Assembly: GCA_913057175.1 (NCBI GenBank)
Contig: CAJXNP010000003.1
Span: 248,001 to 312,000, forward strand
Reading direction: 5' to 3'
Source: an uncultured Cytophagales bacterium
Lineage (GTDB): Bacteria; Bacteroidota; Bacteroidia; Cytophagales; Cyclobacteriaceae
DNA length: 64,000 bases
This document shows positions 56,441-64,000 of the stretch, one piece after another. The notes beneath the pieces are model-generated. The model was not told where the DNA came from, made no database searches, and saw only the letters and a list, made by a program, of their open reading frames with translations. Both the position numbers and the translations under genes were made by a program. Each line of letters begins with the position of its first letter. The first letter of the stretch is position 1.

Positions 56441-57907
56441 CTATTTCATCACTTTCATTACCAGTATAGCATCCTCCCATCTGGATGGGGGCGCTACAGT
56501 TCTCGATTCGTTGTAACTAAATTTTTCTACAGAATCAATTTGTCCGTCCCTAGGATAAAACCAGTATGCCTCTGCATCTTTTCCCAGAATGTTTTTTACC
56601 CGGGTAGAAGAGTTGTTTGAAAAATATACCAGCGCGATATCCCCGGATAGCGTAGTAACCGCCGTTTTCAGGCCTTCACCCTGACCAGTGCCTGAGATGA
56701 CATTACCATTGGGCACCCATTCATGCCATTTGTGATCGAGCAGGAACTTTTTCGCTATTGTGGCGACCTGGATAGCGCCCGGAAAATCAAGCGCCTGTTG
56801 CCAGGTGTAACCGCAATTGTAATCACCTTCATTTCCCCGCATTGCCCAGATAGGCCCTGCACCATAGGTGTGTCCGGCGCCACCAGCAAAAAAGGTATGG
56901 TAAAGCTGCCGTCGTACCATCACCGGGGTTACCCATCCGCATTCGTGGCGATAAGTCCCGTATTCATAAGACCCTTCCAGGAACAAGCTCGGTTTTACCG
57001 GGTCGGTCAGTTGGTAGTCGTCTATCATAGCCCGATAGACATCCTGAACCTCTTTCCAAACCTCCACACCATTTGCATCAAGCCAGGCATCCTTGTGAAA
57101 CCATTGGGATGATCCGTAGGGATAGTCCCCGTTTGGATGGTAGGTAATAAGTAGTTCATCCCAGGCTTTGTTTGATTCGTTCCATTTCGCTGACTTACCT
57201 GTAACTCCATTTAGTAGACCTTCAGCCATGGCCCTGTAAACACCCCGATGGTCATATTCACTATACTTTTGGTTCTTGTCGTATCCTTTAAACTGTGCTT
57301 TGGTATCTCCACCCATCACCCAAATGATATGCGGTTCCTTCCCATATCTCTTGCCTAAGAATGTACCGTATGATTTAGCTTCGTCAGCAGTATATTCGTT
57401 GTTACCAGTAATGAGCTCAGACCCCCAGCAAGGCAACAGGGCGAGGTACAGCCCCCTTTTTCTGGCAGCATGAACAACATAGTCTACATGATCCCAATAA
57501 TCATTGGGAGATTCAGGGCTTCCACCCGGAGTCACCAACGGCTCTGACGTGTTGGGTGATTTTTCATCACCACTAAAAGGCCGGTGTCCATAGGCATTGG
57601 GTGCATTGTCCGGGCTTCTCCTCATGCCACCCCCATGTGGAGACCAGTGAGCCACGGTTTGAATAATGGTAAATCCTAAATTTTGTCGGTGGTCAAGGTA
57701 CTGGTCTACCTCTTGACGTGTCAGCTGCTGGATCATGCCCCATCCTGTATCACCAATCCACAGAAACGGGGTGTTGTCTTCATGGCAGATGTAATGCCCG
57801 TTTTCAGCAACTTCCAGCTTCCCATGATTCTCCCATGCGGGTTGGGCTGTCAGATTATCAGTAAAGACTAGTAATATCAAAAGGATAAAGGAACAATATG
57901 ATTTCAT
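56441..57907 (-). CDS. GH140-like secreted enzyme, candidate apiosidase (second copy)
   Basis: 488 residues, signal peptide 1-22 (DNLTAQ). TIM barrel of the Apiosidase/DUF4038 family: TPFLWIGDTGWGMIQQLTRQ, DYWDHVDYVVHAARKRGLYL, IIWVMGGDTKAQFKG and KPSLFLEGSYEYGTYRHECG. Asp201 and Glu311 match the catalytic pair positions of GH140. Compared with the copy at 33886 it has about 20 extra residues after strand 3 (NAYGHRPFSGDEKSPNTSEP) and an insert after Asp201, so the two probably recognise different chains around the apiose. A C-terminal beta domain ends the protein (AYWFYPRDGQIDSVEK). It is preceded on the same strand by a DUF1593 gene (20 bp) and followed by the PL1-BNR gene. Confidence 0.85.
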   Translation of the reverse strand: MKSYCSFILLILLVFTDNLTAQPAWENHGKLEVAENGHYICHEDNTPFLWIGDTGWGMIQQLTRQEVDQYLDHRQNLGFTIIQTVAHWSPHGGGMRRSPDNAPNAYGHRPFSGDEKSPNTSEPLVTPGGSPESPNDYWDHVDYVVHAARKRGLYLALLPCWGSELITGNNEYTADEAKSYGTFLGKRYGKEPHIIWVMGGDTKAQFKGYDKNQKYSEYDHRGVYRAMAEGLLNGVTGKSAKWNESNKAWDELLITYHPNGDYPYGSSQWFHKDAWLDANGVEVWKEVQDVYRAMIDDYQLTDPVKPSLFLEGSYEYGTYRHECGWVTPVMVRRQLYHTFFAGGAGHTYGAGPIWAMRGNEGDYNCGYTWQQALDFPGAIQVATIAKKFLLDHKWHEWVPNGNVISGTGQGEGLKTAVTTLSGDIALVYFSNNSSTRVKNILGKDAEAYWFYPRDGQIDSVEKFSYNESRTVAPPSRWEDAILVMKVMK

Positions 57908-57926
57908 CTTTCTAGATTTTTTAATT

Positions 57927-59414
57927 TTACTTTACTGTTCTTATGATAACACGTTGATACCTGGTCAATTGAGGACTACCATTGTCCGTCACTTCGCAGA
58001 CTACATGAATCGTCTCACCTGGTGCCACATCAGCGGGAACTGTAAATGATATTTCCTGATTTTCCGGATCATTGATTTCGATGTGCCCGGCATAGGTATC
58101 AGCTTCTGCATATTGCCACCAATTAAATGAAATTTTGTCTCCATCCGGGTCATAGGTTTCTTTGGCACTTAGCTGAATATGCTCTCCTGGTTTGGCCGTC
58201 AAATCAAGTGCATTTTCAAGTTTCACGACGGGTGGATGATTGGCATCCTCATATGATTTCACACACCAGTCCGCCCGGGCAGCAAAGTCATTTTGAAGAA
58301 CATCCATCCAACGTACCAGTGGTTTGAAATACACATTCATTTGATCCTGGTTTTCGGGGTAGGTGTTTCTCATGTAGTTTCTTCCCCAGGCCGTCCCTGT
58401 AAACCACCTTCCTTCAGGGTATTGATAGCCTTCAAGTGGCACCGGATCCAGCCATGTGTTTTCCCGGACTTTTGTGTATCGGCCACCCCAGCCACCGAAG
58501 TCCGGGGATTCCATGTTTCTAAGCCCTGTAGGAATATTGTGAAGGAATGCCGGCGAATCTCCTTCTGACCTAAAAGAACCTTTTTGCTTAGGACTCCCTG
58601 CACTCCATCCTTCATTGTCTTCACCACCCTGGTAGGCCTGATACAATGAACAAAGAGGCCCATGATTTTCCAGAATGTTAGACTTCATCCAATCGACTTT
58701 GAAATAGTCAATTTTGTCTTCAGGAATGATTTTGTCCCACTGGTAAGCAATTGCCCAAAACTGGTCGCTGATAATAGTTGGGATATTGTATTTACCCCAG
58801 TGTGGACGGATGTATGCCTGATAGGTGGAATCCTGCTCCCAGATAAAAAAGAATCGCATTTTATTAGCAGCATACTCCATTTTTTCAGGGTGATCATCTT
58901 TAATGGTCCTTAGCGCCCTGGCAATGGTGTTTGTTCCACCCCATGCCTGGAGCCAGACGGGTCGGTCGTCTGATTCGTCCAACAGGACTTTTACGATGTG
59001 TTGCGAACCTGCTGTGATTGAATCCATTTCACCTTTTGATGCGACATTACCAAGTAAAGAAATGGATTTCAGGTAAGCAGGAGAAGGATAAGCAGGATCA
59101 TGCAGAATCAGGTTTGGATAAACCTCCGAATAGGCTTCCAGGTAAGGGTCAAGCCAGTCATCACCTGCCCACCGGTGTCCTTGCCAATGGTATTGCGAGC
59201 TGGAAGTGATGATCCCCTCCACATCCCATTCATTGGTGTAGAGAAGGAATCGCACCAGCGAGCACTCATCATCTATTTCACCATCGGATGTCACAATGAC
59301 CCGGGGCTTGTTGTTTTCAGCAGGCTGTTCTTTTGCTGAATTGCAAGCTATCGAAATGATAAAAAGCGTTGCTATCAGGTAAGTACTTGTATTTTTTAAA
59401 AATGTCATGTTCAT
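57927..59414 (-). CDS. DUF1593 (Sde182-type, nucleoside-hydrolase-like) lipoprotein
   Basis: 495 residues; lipobox-type Cys24 (IISIAC) makes this copy a lipoprotein, unlike its neighbours. Metal-site motif RVIVTSDGEIDDECSLVRFL, then PVWLQAWGGTNTIARALRTI, GDSPAFLHNIPTGLRNMESP, DFGGWGGRYTKVRENTWLDP and the C-terminal Ig-like domain (AKETYDPDGDKISFNWWQYA; HVVCEVTDNGSPQLTRYQRV). It is most similar to the copy at 62438 by these blocks. It is immediately followed by the GH140-like gene (20 bp), the same order as at 32499/33886. Catalytic role not established. Confidence 0.88.
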   Translation of the reverse strand: MNMTFLKNTSTYLIATLFIISIACNSAKEQPAENNKPRVIVTSDGEIDDECSLVRFLLYTNEWDVEGIITSSSQYHWQGHRWAGDDWLDPYLEAYSEVYPNLILHDPAYPSPAYLKSISLLGNVASKGEMDSITAGSQHIVKVLLDESDDRPVWLQAWGGTNTIARALRTIKDDHPEKMEYAANKMRFFFIWEQDSTYQAYIRPHWGKYNIPTIISDQFWAIAYQWDKIIPEDKIDYFKVDWMKSNILENHGPLCSLYQAYQGGEDNEGWSAGSPKQKGSFRSEGDSPAFLHNIPTGLRNMESPDFGGWGGRYTKVRENTWLDPVPLEGYQYPEGRWFTGTAWGRNYMRNTYPENQDQMNVYFKPLVRWMDVLQNDFAARADWCVKSYEDANHPPVVKLENALDLTAKPGEHIQLSAKETYDPDGDKISFNWWQYAEADTYAGHIEINDPENQEISFTVPADVAPGETIHVVCEVTDNGSPQLTRYQRVIIRTVK

Positions 59415-59432
59415 TGTGTTTAGGGGATTTCT

Positions 59433-60836
59433 CTACAAAAGACTGTTTATGTACTTCTCCAGCATGGTGTATCCGTCAGGAGCCAATGTATTTCTATCTT
59501 CGGGATCCTTTTTGTCCAGGTTGTTCTCATCTTCCCAGGCATCAGGCATACCATCATGGTCCGAATCAACAGGAGCAGGTAATGATGATAGTTCTGGCCA
59601 GCCACCTACATCACTTTGGGAATCAATGATGCCACAAATTTGAGTGGTGTCTGCTACCTTTCTTTTCTGTTCGTATCCCTTGCCCTCATAGGTAGCGTAC
59701 CCACCCCGTACTTCGTCAGCTATTCTTATATCGAGAGCGTCCCTGTTTGGAAAACTACAGCCCGCACCATTGAGGACAAGTTTGTATGCCTCCTCCGCCG
59801 ATTGTTCTGTAATCGGCATAGCAGGCCATGGTTCTTGCAATTTCAATTTAGGTAATGCCAGATCGTTGTTTTTGGTCTGAATACCACCATCCCAGTTGTC
59901 GGTGGTCACTTTTTCGTTGCCTGCCATGTAATTACCTGCTACATACCAGGAACCGTGAACAACCTTGTCTTCACGAAAGGCCGGATTGGCAATGCGATAG
60001 GACACTTCTCCCGGCTCAGTGGCCGGACCAGGCTTGTAATAGTTGCCAACCATGTTTACCGTGAAAAAAGTAAAGCGGTCCGGATAGCTATTCTCATACA
60101 ATTCACCACCATAACAACTGTTATATCCCCAATTGTAGATCACATTATTACGATAGTCGGTATACCCAACACCCGAGCCCCATCGTGGGTTTCTGCTGGA
60201 ATGATGAGCCAGCAGGTTATGGTGATAGGAAGTATAATTTCCGCCCCATATCCCTCCAAAGCCGTGATGACCTTTATCATGTTTTGATTGAAACAGGCTT
60301 TCTGAGATGATGCACCACTGAACGGTCAGGCTGTCAACACGATAGATTGACATGCACTCATCTATGCTCCAGCTTGCCGACACATGATCAAGGATGACAT
60401 TTTTAATATACCTGCCCCCGATGGCATCGTGCCCTTTTCCCGCAACATCTCCTGGTCTCACCCTGATATAGCGGATGATCACCTGGTTGGTATCTATACT
60501 CAATGGATGATTTTTAAGACAGATACCGTCACCGGGAGCGGTCTGACCTGCAATGGTAATGTAGGGGTTTTTAATTTTAATCGAACTCTTTAAATCAATA
60601 TTCCCTGAAACCCTGAAAACTACCGTTCGCGGACCTGAAGCTTCTACTGCCGCCCGAAGGCTACCCTCACCACTATCATTCAGGTTTGTTACTTCATATA
60701 CATCGCCTCCACGGCCACCCTTTGTAAATTTGCCATAACCCTCTGCCCCGGGAAATGCAATGGGCTGAGCGTCAATTTCAAATGTTACCGCTGACAGCAA
60801 CAAAAATGCTATTGCTATTAATTGTATTCTATTCAT
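59433..60836 (-). CDS. PL1 pectate lyase, secreted
   Basis: 467 residues from the ATG at 60836 (MNRIQLIAIAFLLLSAV, signal peptide ending DAQ); an ATG at 60857 with an AGAAGAA upstream is an alternative. Parallel beta-helix with AFPGAEGYGKFTKGGRGGDV, ITIAGQTAPGDGICLKNHPL, VILDHVSASWSIDECMSIYR and YRNNVIYNWGYNSCYGGELY. The C-terminus carries the same calcium-type segment as its paralogue (SDHDGMPDAWEDENNLDKKD, then DGYTMLEKYINSLL) but stops there, without the BNR domain found at 53860. It would cleave de-esterified galacturonan by beta-elimination. It lies between a DUF1593 gene and the unknown TIM-barrel gene in one operon-like row. Confidence 0.9.
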   Translation of the reverse strand: MNRIQLIAIAFLLLSAVTFEIDAQPIAFPGAEGYGKFTKGGRGGDVYEVTNLNDSGEGSLRAAVEASGPRTVVFRVSGNIDLKSSIKIKNPYITIAGQTAPGDGICLKNHPLSIDTNQVIIRYIRVRPGDVAGKGHDAIGGRYIKNVILDHVSASWSIDECMSIYRVDSLTVQWCIISESLFQSKHDKGHHGFGGIWGGNYTSYHHNLLAHHSSRNPRWGSGVGYTDYRNNVIYNWGYNSCYGGELYENSYPDRFTFFTVNMVGNYYKPGPATEPGEVSYRIANPAFREDKVVHGSWYVAGNYMAGNEKVTTDNWDGGIQTKNNDLALPKLKLQEPWPAMPITEQSAEEAYKLVLNGAGCSFPNRDALDIRIADEVRGGYATYEGKGYEQKRKVADTTQICGIIDSQSDVGGWPELSSLPAPVDSDHDGMPDAWEDENNLDKKDPEDRNTLAPDGYTMLEKYINSLL

Positions 60837-60892
60837 GATTTTTCTATTTGATATCATTTTCTTCTCATTTATATGTAAAAAGTGACCATTGA

Positions 60893-62362
60893 TCATTCCT
60901 CCATAATCTCCAATAAAGCAATACATGGCCTGTTGGAGGGTGTCTCCAGTGTAATCAATCCCCTGAATCCCCAGTCGTGCTTGCTACCTTCCCACCGGAC
61001 TTCGACAATCTCCGGCTCAGACCATTCAAGGCTATTGATATCCAGCCATTGAAGCTTTAGTTTGCCTGCATAGACCCATGGGTCCAGATTGACCTTGAAA
61101 CGTCCTTGTGGGAAGTAAATGGTGTATTGATGTCCGATGTTTGCAGTGGCATAGGCCTCCATCATGGATGGTACAGATACACACGGTGATATGAGGTCAT
61201 TATGAGGTGTACAGCTAAAAATATTCAGTTTCTCCAACAGCATGTCCAGGGCTTTTAGATTCGTTTGTACACGTTCATTTAACCCTGATCCCCAAAGTTT
61301 ATTTGGGCTGGACGGACGGTGAAACCGGGCGGATGCACATCCACCAAAAATATTCCGCCAAAAGCGGTCGATGGCTTCTGTTTCTGAGCCTGCCGAAAAA
61401 TTGGTGCTGCCGTCCGAAGCCCCATAAATTTTCACATTGTTCATCGGAACCGGTCCATAAGAGGCAATCTTTTCACGAAGGAACATCAGATAGTCCCAGT
61501 GTGCCGGACCTCTGGCGCCTTTTGAGTCCTGGTTGTTTTGTGATATATCCACAAAGTCAAACACATCCCCATAGGACATGACATGGCGGACAGCATTGGT
61601 CGCTGAAAGCTGCATATTGGTTACATAGATTTTCTTCCCAGATTCAGCTGCCACTTTTTTGATGTATCGTGCCCAGTAATTCTCCCAATCCCCGCTTTCA
61701 CTGCTCTCATTGTTAATGTTATAGAGCACGTTGTCATAGACAAGGGTGACGGAAAGCAACTTGTCAATGTAGTTTTGCTGGAATGCTATCTGGTCGCTAT
61801 CATTTCTATCAACAGTTGAATAGAAATCTTCTCTACCGTTAAGTGCGCCAGCCTTTATATTGGCATTGTTCTCGGGATTCCATGGATGCTTTCCCCATTG
61901 ACTGCCACCAATATCAAACTGATCCCACAACGTTAGCTGCACGATGATTCCTCTTTTTGACGTTTCATCCAAGAAGAATGTAAGGCGTTTCCAATACTCG
62001 TCATTCCATTTGGTCAGGTCATATTTGTCATTTTTTACTTTTTTGAATGCGTAAATATTTCCCTTATCCCGATCTGACATTGTATTTCGGATGTAGTTGC
62101 CCCCTACGGATACAAGAAGATCAAGCTGATCTGTCAGTTGTTTTCCTGTCCACTGATAAGGATTGTCATCGTCACTTCCACCTCTCAAAACAATGGGCTC
62201 TCCTTGATATTGCCAGTACCAGGGATTTTGGGATAGGATGTGCACACCTTTGTATCTATCTATTGAATTAGAATCATTTTGGCCGTAAAGGGTAAATGAT
62301 TGTGTCAATACTGCTACAGCCAAAAGCATGTTGAATTTGAAAGTTGATTTATTTATAGTCAT
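60893..62362 (-). CDS. Secreted TIM-barrel glycoside hydrolase of unrecognised family
   Basis: 489 residues, signal peptide about 1-28 (SFTLYGQ). The start VHILSQNPWYWQYQGEPIVL resembles the opening of GH140/DUF4038-like enzymes ('PWYWQYQG-P'). Barrel strands: LDLLVSVGGNYIRNTMSDRD, IVQLTLWDQFDIGG, and VLYNINNESSESGDWENYWA with Glu219 as acid/base candidate. Further on are DFVDISQNNQDSKGARGPAH and VKIYGASDGSTNFSAGSETE. The usual second Glu at the end of a strand is replaced here by YGASDGS, so the nucleophile may be an Asp or lie elsewhere. A C-terminal beta domain follows (IYFPQGRFKVNLDPWVYAGK). A DUF1593 gene precedes it by 75 bp. Confidence 0.78.
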   Translation of the reverse strand: MTINKSTFKFNMLLAVAVLTQSFTLYGQNDSNSIDRYKGVHILSQNPWYWQYQGEPIVLRGGSDDDNPYQWTGKQLTDQLDLLVSVGGNYIRNTMSDRDKGNIYAFKKVKNDKYDLTKWNDEYWKRLTFFLDETSKRGIIVQLTLWDQFDIGGSQWGKHPWNPENNANIKAGALNGREDFYSTVDRNDSDQIAFQQNYIDKLLSVTLVYDNVLYNINNESSESGDWENYWARYIKKVAAESGKKIYVTNMQLSATNAVRHVMSYGDVFDFVDISQNNQDSKGARGPAHWDYLMFLREKIASYGPVPMNNVKIYGASDGSTNFSAGSETEAIDRFWRNIFGGCASARFHRPSSPNKLWGSGLNERVQTNLKALDMLLEKLNIFSCTPHNDLISPCVSVPSMMEAYATANIGHQYTIYFPQGRFKVNLDPWVYAGKLKLQWLDINSLEWSEPEIVEVRWEGSKHDWGFRGLITLETPSNRPCIALLEIMEE

Positions 62363-62437
62363 CAGTTTAATTTTTAGAAGTAGAATAAAATCACAATGTT
62401 GAGTTTGTTAAGAATCTATTACTCACTATAAATTTAT

Positions 62438-63805
62438 CTAAGGCTCTACTGTTACAATGACACGCTGGTAACCTTTTAGCGAAGGGCTACCGCTATCGGT
62501 CACCTCAAGTATTAAATGGATGGTCCGGGGCTCATCTACTTCGGGTGCTTTGAAAGACACCTTGGTTGATTCAGCGCCCTTAAGTTCTACCAGGCCATCA
62601 TAGCTACCAGCCTCTTTGTATTGCCACCACCTGAATGATATTTTGTCACCATCCAGGTCGTTTGTTTTATCCGCGTTGATGGTCAGCATTTTACCTGAAG
62701 CAATGGTTTTGTCGACCTTACCGGAAATGCAGACAATGGGTGCATGATTGGCATCTTCGTACCTGTCAGCCACGCACCAGTCCATCCTGGCTTCGAAATC
62801 ACTGTTTACCTGATCTACCCAGATCTTCAGGGATTTCAGTTTGTCACCTTCATCCACAGCGTCTCTATACACATGATCGAATTCTGTGGTTTTTTCAAAT
62901 CGGCCTCCCCATCCTCCAAAGGTTGGATCCTCGTAATTCCTTAAGCCATTTTTCAGCGAATAAAAAAAAGCCGGACTGTCGCCTTCACTTACATAATCCT
63001 GTGGATACAGGGCGCCAAGAGGACCGTGATCATTTTTTACATTGTGCTCGATGAAATCGTAGGTATTTTTTTGACTTCGGTAGTTCCAACTCCCCGCGAA
63101 GGAACCGCAATAAATCATCGTAACATCCGGGTGTTCTTGTTCGATGTAGTTGCCCGCACCATCCTGATACCATATGTTGTACATCACGACTTTGGAAACC
63201 GCTCTTTTATAGTCATCCGGATATTCGGTTTTCAGCTTATAGAATGCCTGTGCAGCGGTATTGCCACCACCCCAGGCTTGCAGGTAAATGGTTTCGGGAT
63301 TTTCGTCCAGCAGTATTTCAATAATCTTGTCCGAACCGGGTGTATCTTTCCAGTCGTCCGGTCGGAAGGTGATTTCCGCGCCGGGAATAAGTTCCCAACG
63401 CTTATCCCGTAGTCCCCTCAGATGATCTTCGTCTTCATCACCAATCACGCTGATCTCCCGCAGTCTGTCAGCTGTAGGATAATCGGGGTTGTGTTTAATG
63501 AGATTGGGGTATATCTCAGCATACGCAGCCAACTGCTTTTCATACCAATCTTCATCGCTATGGCCTACCCGTTGAAAAATTGAATTGGTTTCAATGATGG
63601 CCAGTACTTCCACATCGCAAGTGTAAAGCAAAAACCGGATCATAGAACTATGATCATCCACTTCACCATCTGTCATCACGATCACCCGTGGTTTTTGAGC
63701 TTCAGCATCCGTAATATTCGCACCTAAAAAAGCAATGAAGCACAGGAACCAAATGAATGATTTTACATTTCTCATTTGAAGGATATTATTGTTTCTCTTT
63801 TGCAT
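62438..63805 (-). CDS. DUF1593 (Sde182-type, nucleoside-hydrolase-like) secreted protein
   Basis: 455 residues from the ATG at 63805; a second ATG at 63775 (MRNVKSFIWFLCFIAFLG) gives a more typical signal peptide. Metal-site motif RVIVMTDGEVDDHSSMIRFL, then IYLQAWGGGNTAAQAFYKLK, GDSPAFFYSLKNGLRNYEDP, TFGGWGGRFEKTTEFDH, and the C-terminal Ig-like domain (INADKTNDLDGDKISFRWWQ; HLILEVTDSGSPSLKGYQRV). Compared with other copies it has an extra loop around residues 110-150 (VIGDEDEDHLRGLRDKRWEL). It precedes the unknown TIM-barrel gene on the same strand. Confidence 0.87.
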   Translation of the reverse strand: MQKRNNNILQMRNVKSFIWFLCFIAFLGANITDAEAQKPRVIVMTDGEVDDHSSMIRFLLYTCDVEVLAIIETNSIFQRVGHSDEDWYEKQLAAYAEIYPNLIKHNPDYPTADRLREISVIGDEDEDHLRGLRDKRWELIPGAEITFRPDDWKDTPGSDKIIEILLDENPETIYLQAWGGGNTAAQAFYKLKTEYPDDYKRAVSKVVMYNIWYQDGAGNYIEQEHPDVTMIYCGSFAGSWNYRSQKNTYDFIEHNVKNDHGPLGALYPQDYVSEGDSPAFFYSLKNGLRNYEDPTFGGWGGRFEKTTEFDHVYRDAVDEGDKLKSLKIWVDQVNSDFEARMDWCVADRYEDANHAPIVCISGKVDKTIASGKMLTINADKTNDLDGDKISFRWWQYKEAGSYDGLVELKGAESTKVSFKAPEVDEPRTIHLILEVTDSGSPSLKGYQRVIVTVEP

Positions 63806-63855
63806 CGTTGAAATTTCATTTTTAAAAAATTTTAATCTTGACTCACATACCCAAA

Positions 63856-64000
63856 CTAGGGCACTACTTCGATTATCAGCCGCTTATAGCGAGTCAGTCT
63901 GGGACTACCATGATCTGTGACAGCAAGAATGATGTGCATCGTACCGGTACCCGGAGGCATGACCCTGCTGGATTTTACTTCGAGCCATGCCTCAGCCTGG
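63856..64000 (-). CDS. DUF1593 protein, C-terminal end only (cut by window edge)
   Basis: The minus-strand frame is open from the window edge to a TAG at 63856-63858. The 47 visible residues read AWLEVKSSRVMPPGTGTMHI and [20 protein letters not shown], the last strands of the Ig-like Sde182 C-terminal domain seen in the copies at 48266, 57927 and 62438. It therefore belongs to a fifth DUF1593 gene directly upstream of the fourth. The rest lies outside the window. Confidence 0.85.
   Translation of the reverse strand, partial: QAEAWLEVKSSRVMPPGTGTMHIILAVTDHGSPRLTRYKRLIIEVVP

Noticed and set aside
1-64000. CRISPR arrays, rRNA genes, complete insertion sequences
   Set aside because: Looked for regularly spaced repeats, conserved rRNA strings and transposase motifs; none seen.

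Overview
The window reads as the chromosome of a Bacteroidota bacterium, most likely of the Cytophagia type. The signs are SusC/SusD pairs, a FecR regulator next to an STN-containing SusC, many lipoprotein and Sec signal peptides, AT-rich spacers without clear Shine-Dalgarno sequences, and a large catabolic gene cluster for plant cell-wall polysaccharide. Species cannot be read from the sequence.

Layout. (1) 1-3120: 3'-cut SusC receptor and its FecR regulator, minus strand. (2) 3703-11527: single genes and small operons (Ig-like secreted protein, double DUF1080 protein, DNA polymerase IV, and an ECF sigma/membrane anti-sigma/periplasmic protein operon). (3) About 11700-15270: an accessory patch with tRNA-3'-end-like relics, a small DNA-binding-type protein, a three-gene cassette (unknown, DUF5675 fused to a membrane segment, small membrane protein) and about 1.3 kb without a credible gene. 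(4) 15270-25259: a LacI-type regulator and, convergent to it, an eight-gene operon for one sugar: fucose/arabinose-isomerase-like enzyme, split transketolase, ribose-type ABC importer with DUF2291, and FGGY kinase. (5) 26071-35274, divergent from that operon: LamG lipoprotein, SusC, SusD, a DUF1593 protein and a GH140-like (apiosidase family) enzyme. (6) 35390-39079: a broken GH29 fucosidase, a MORN-type protein and a SulP anion transporter. (7) 39198-64000: about 25 kb on the minus strand of pectin-active genes: GH127, CE12-type esterase, DUF5060 glycosidase, BNR/LamG protein, GH28, KdgF-like cupin, PL10-CBM, two PL1 lyases (one fused to a BNR propeller), a second GH140-like enzyme, a TIM-barrel glycosidase of unknown family, and four more DUF1593 proteins (the last cut by the window edge).

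How it fits together (inference). The best single reading is a locus for an apiose-bearing pectin (rhamnogalacturonan II or apiogalacturonan). PL1, PL10 and GH28 cut the galacturonan backbone, CE12 and GH127 trim decorations, and the GH140-like enzymes release apiose-linked chains. SusC/D and the LamG lipoprotein import oligosaccharides, KdgF handles unsaturated galacturonate, and the divergent operon has the gene content of the isomerase/kinase/transketolase route for D-apiose. DUF1593 nucleoside-hydrolase-like proteins sit directly before a TIM-barrel glycosidase three times. That pairing is the most novel pattern here and suggests an uncharacterised partner enzyme, possibly a furanosidase.
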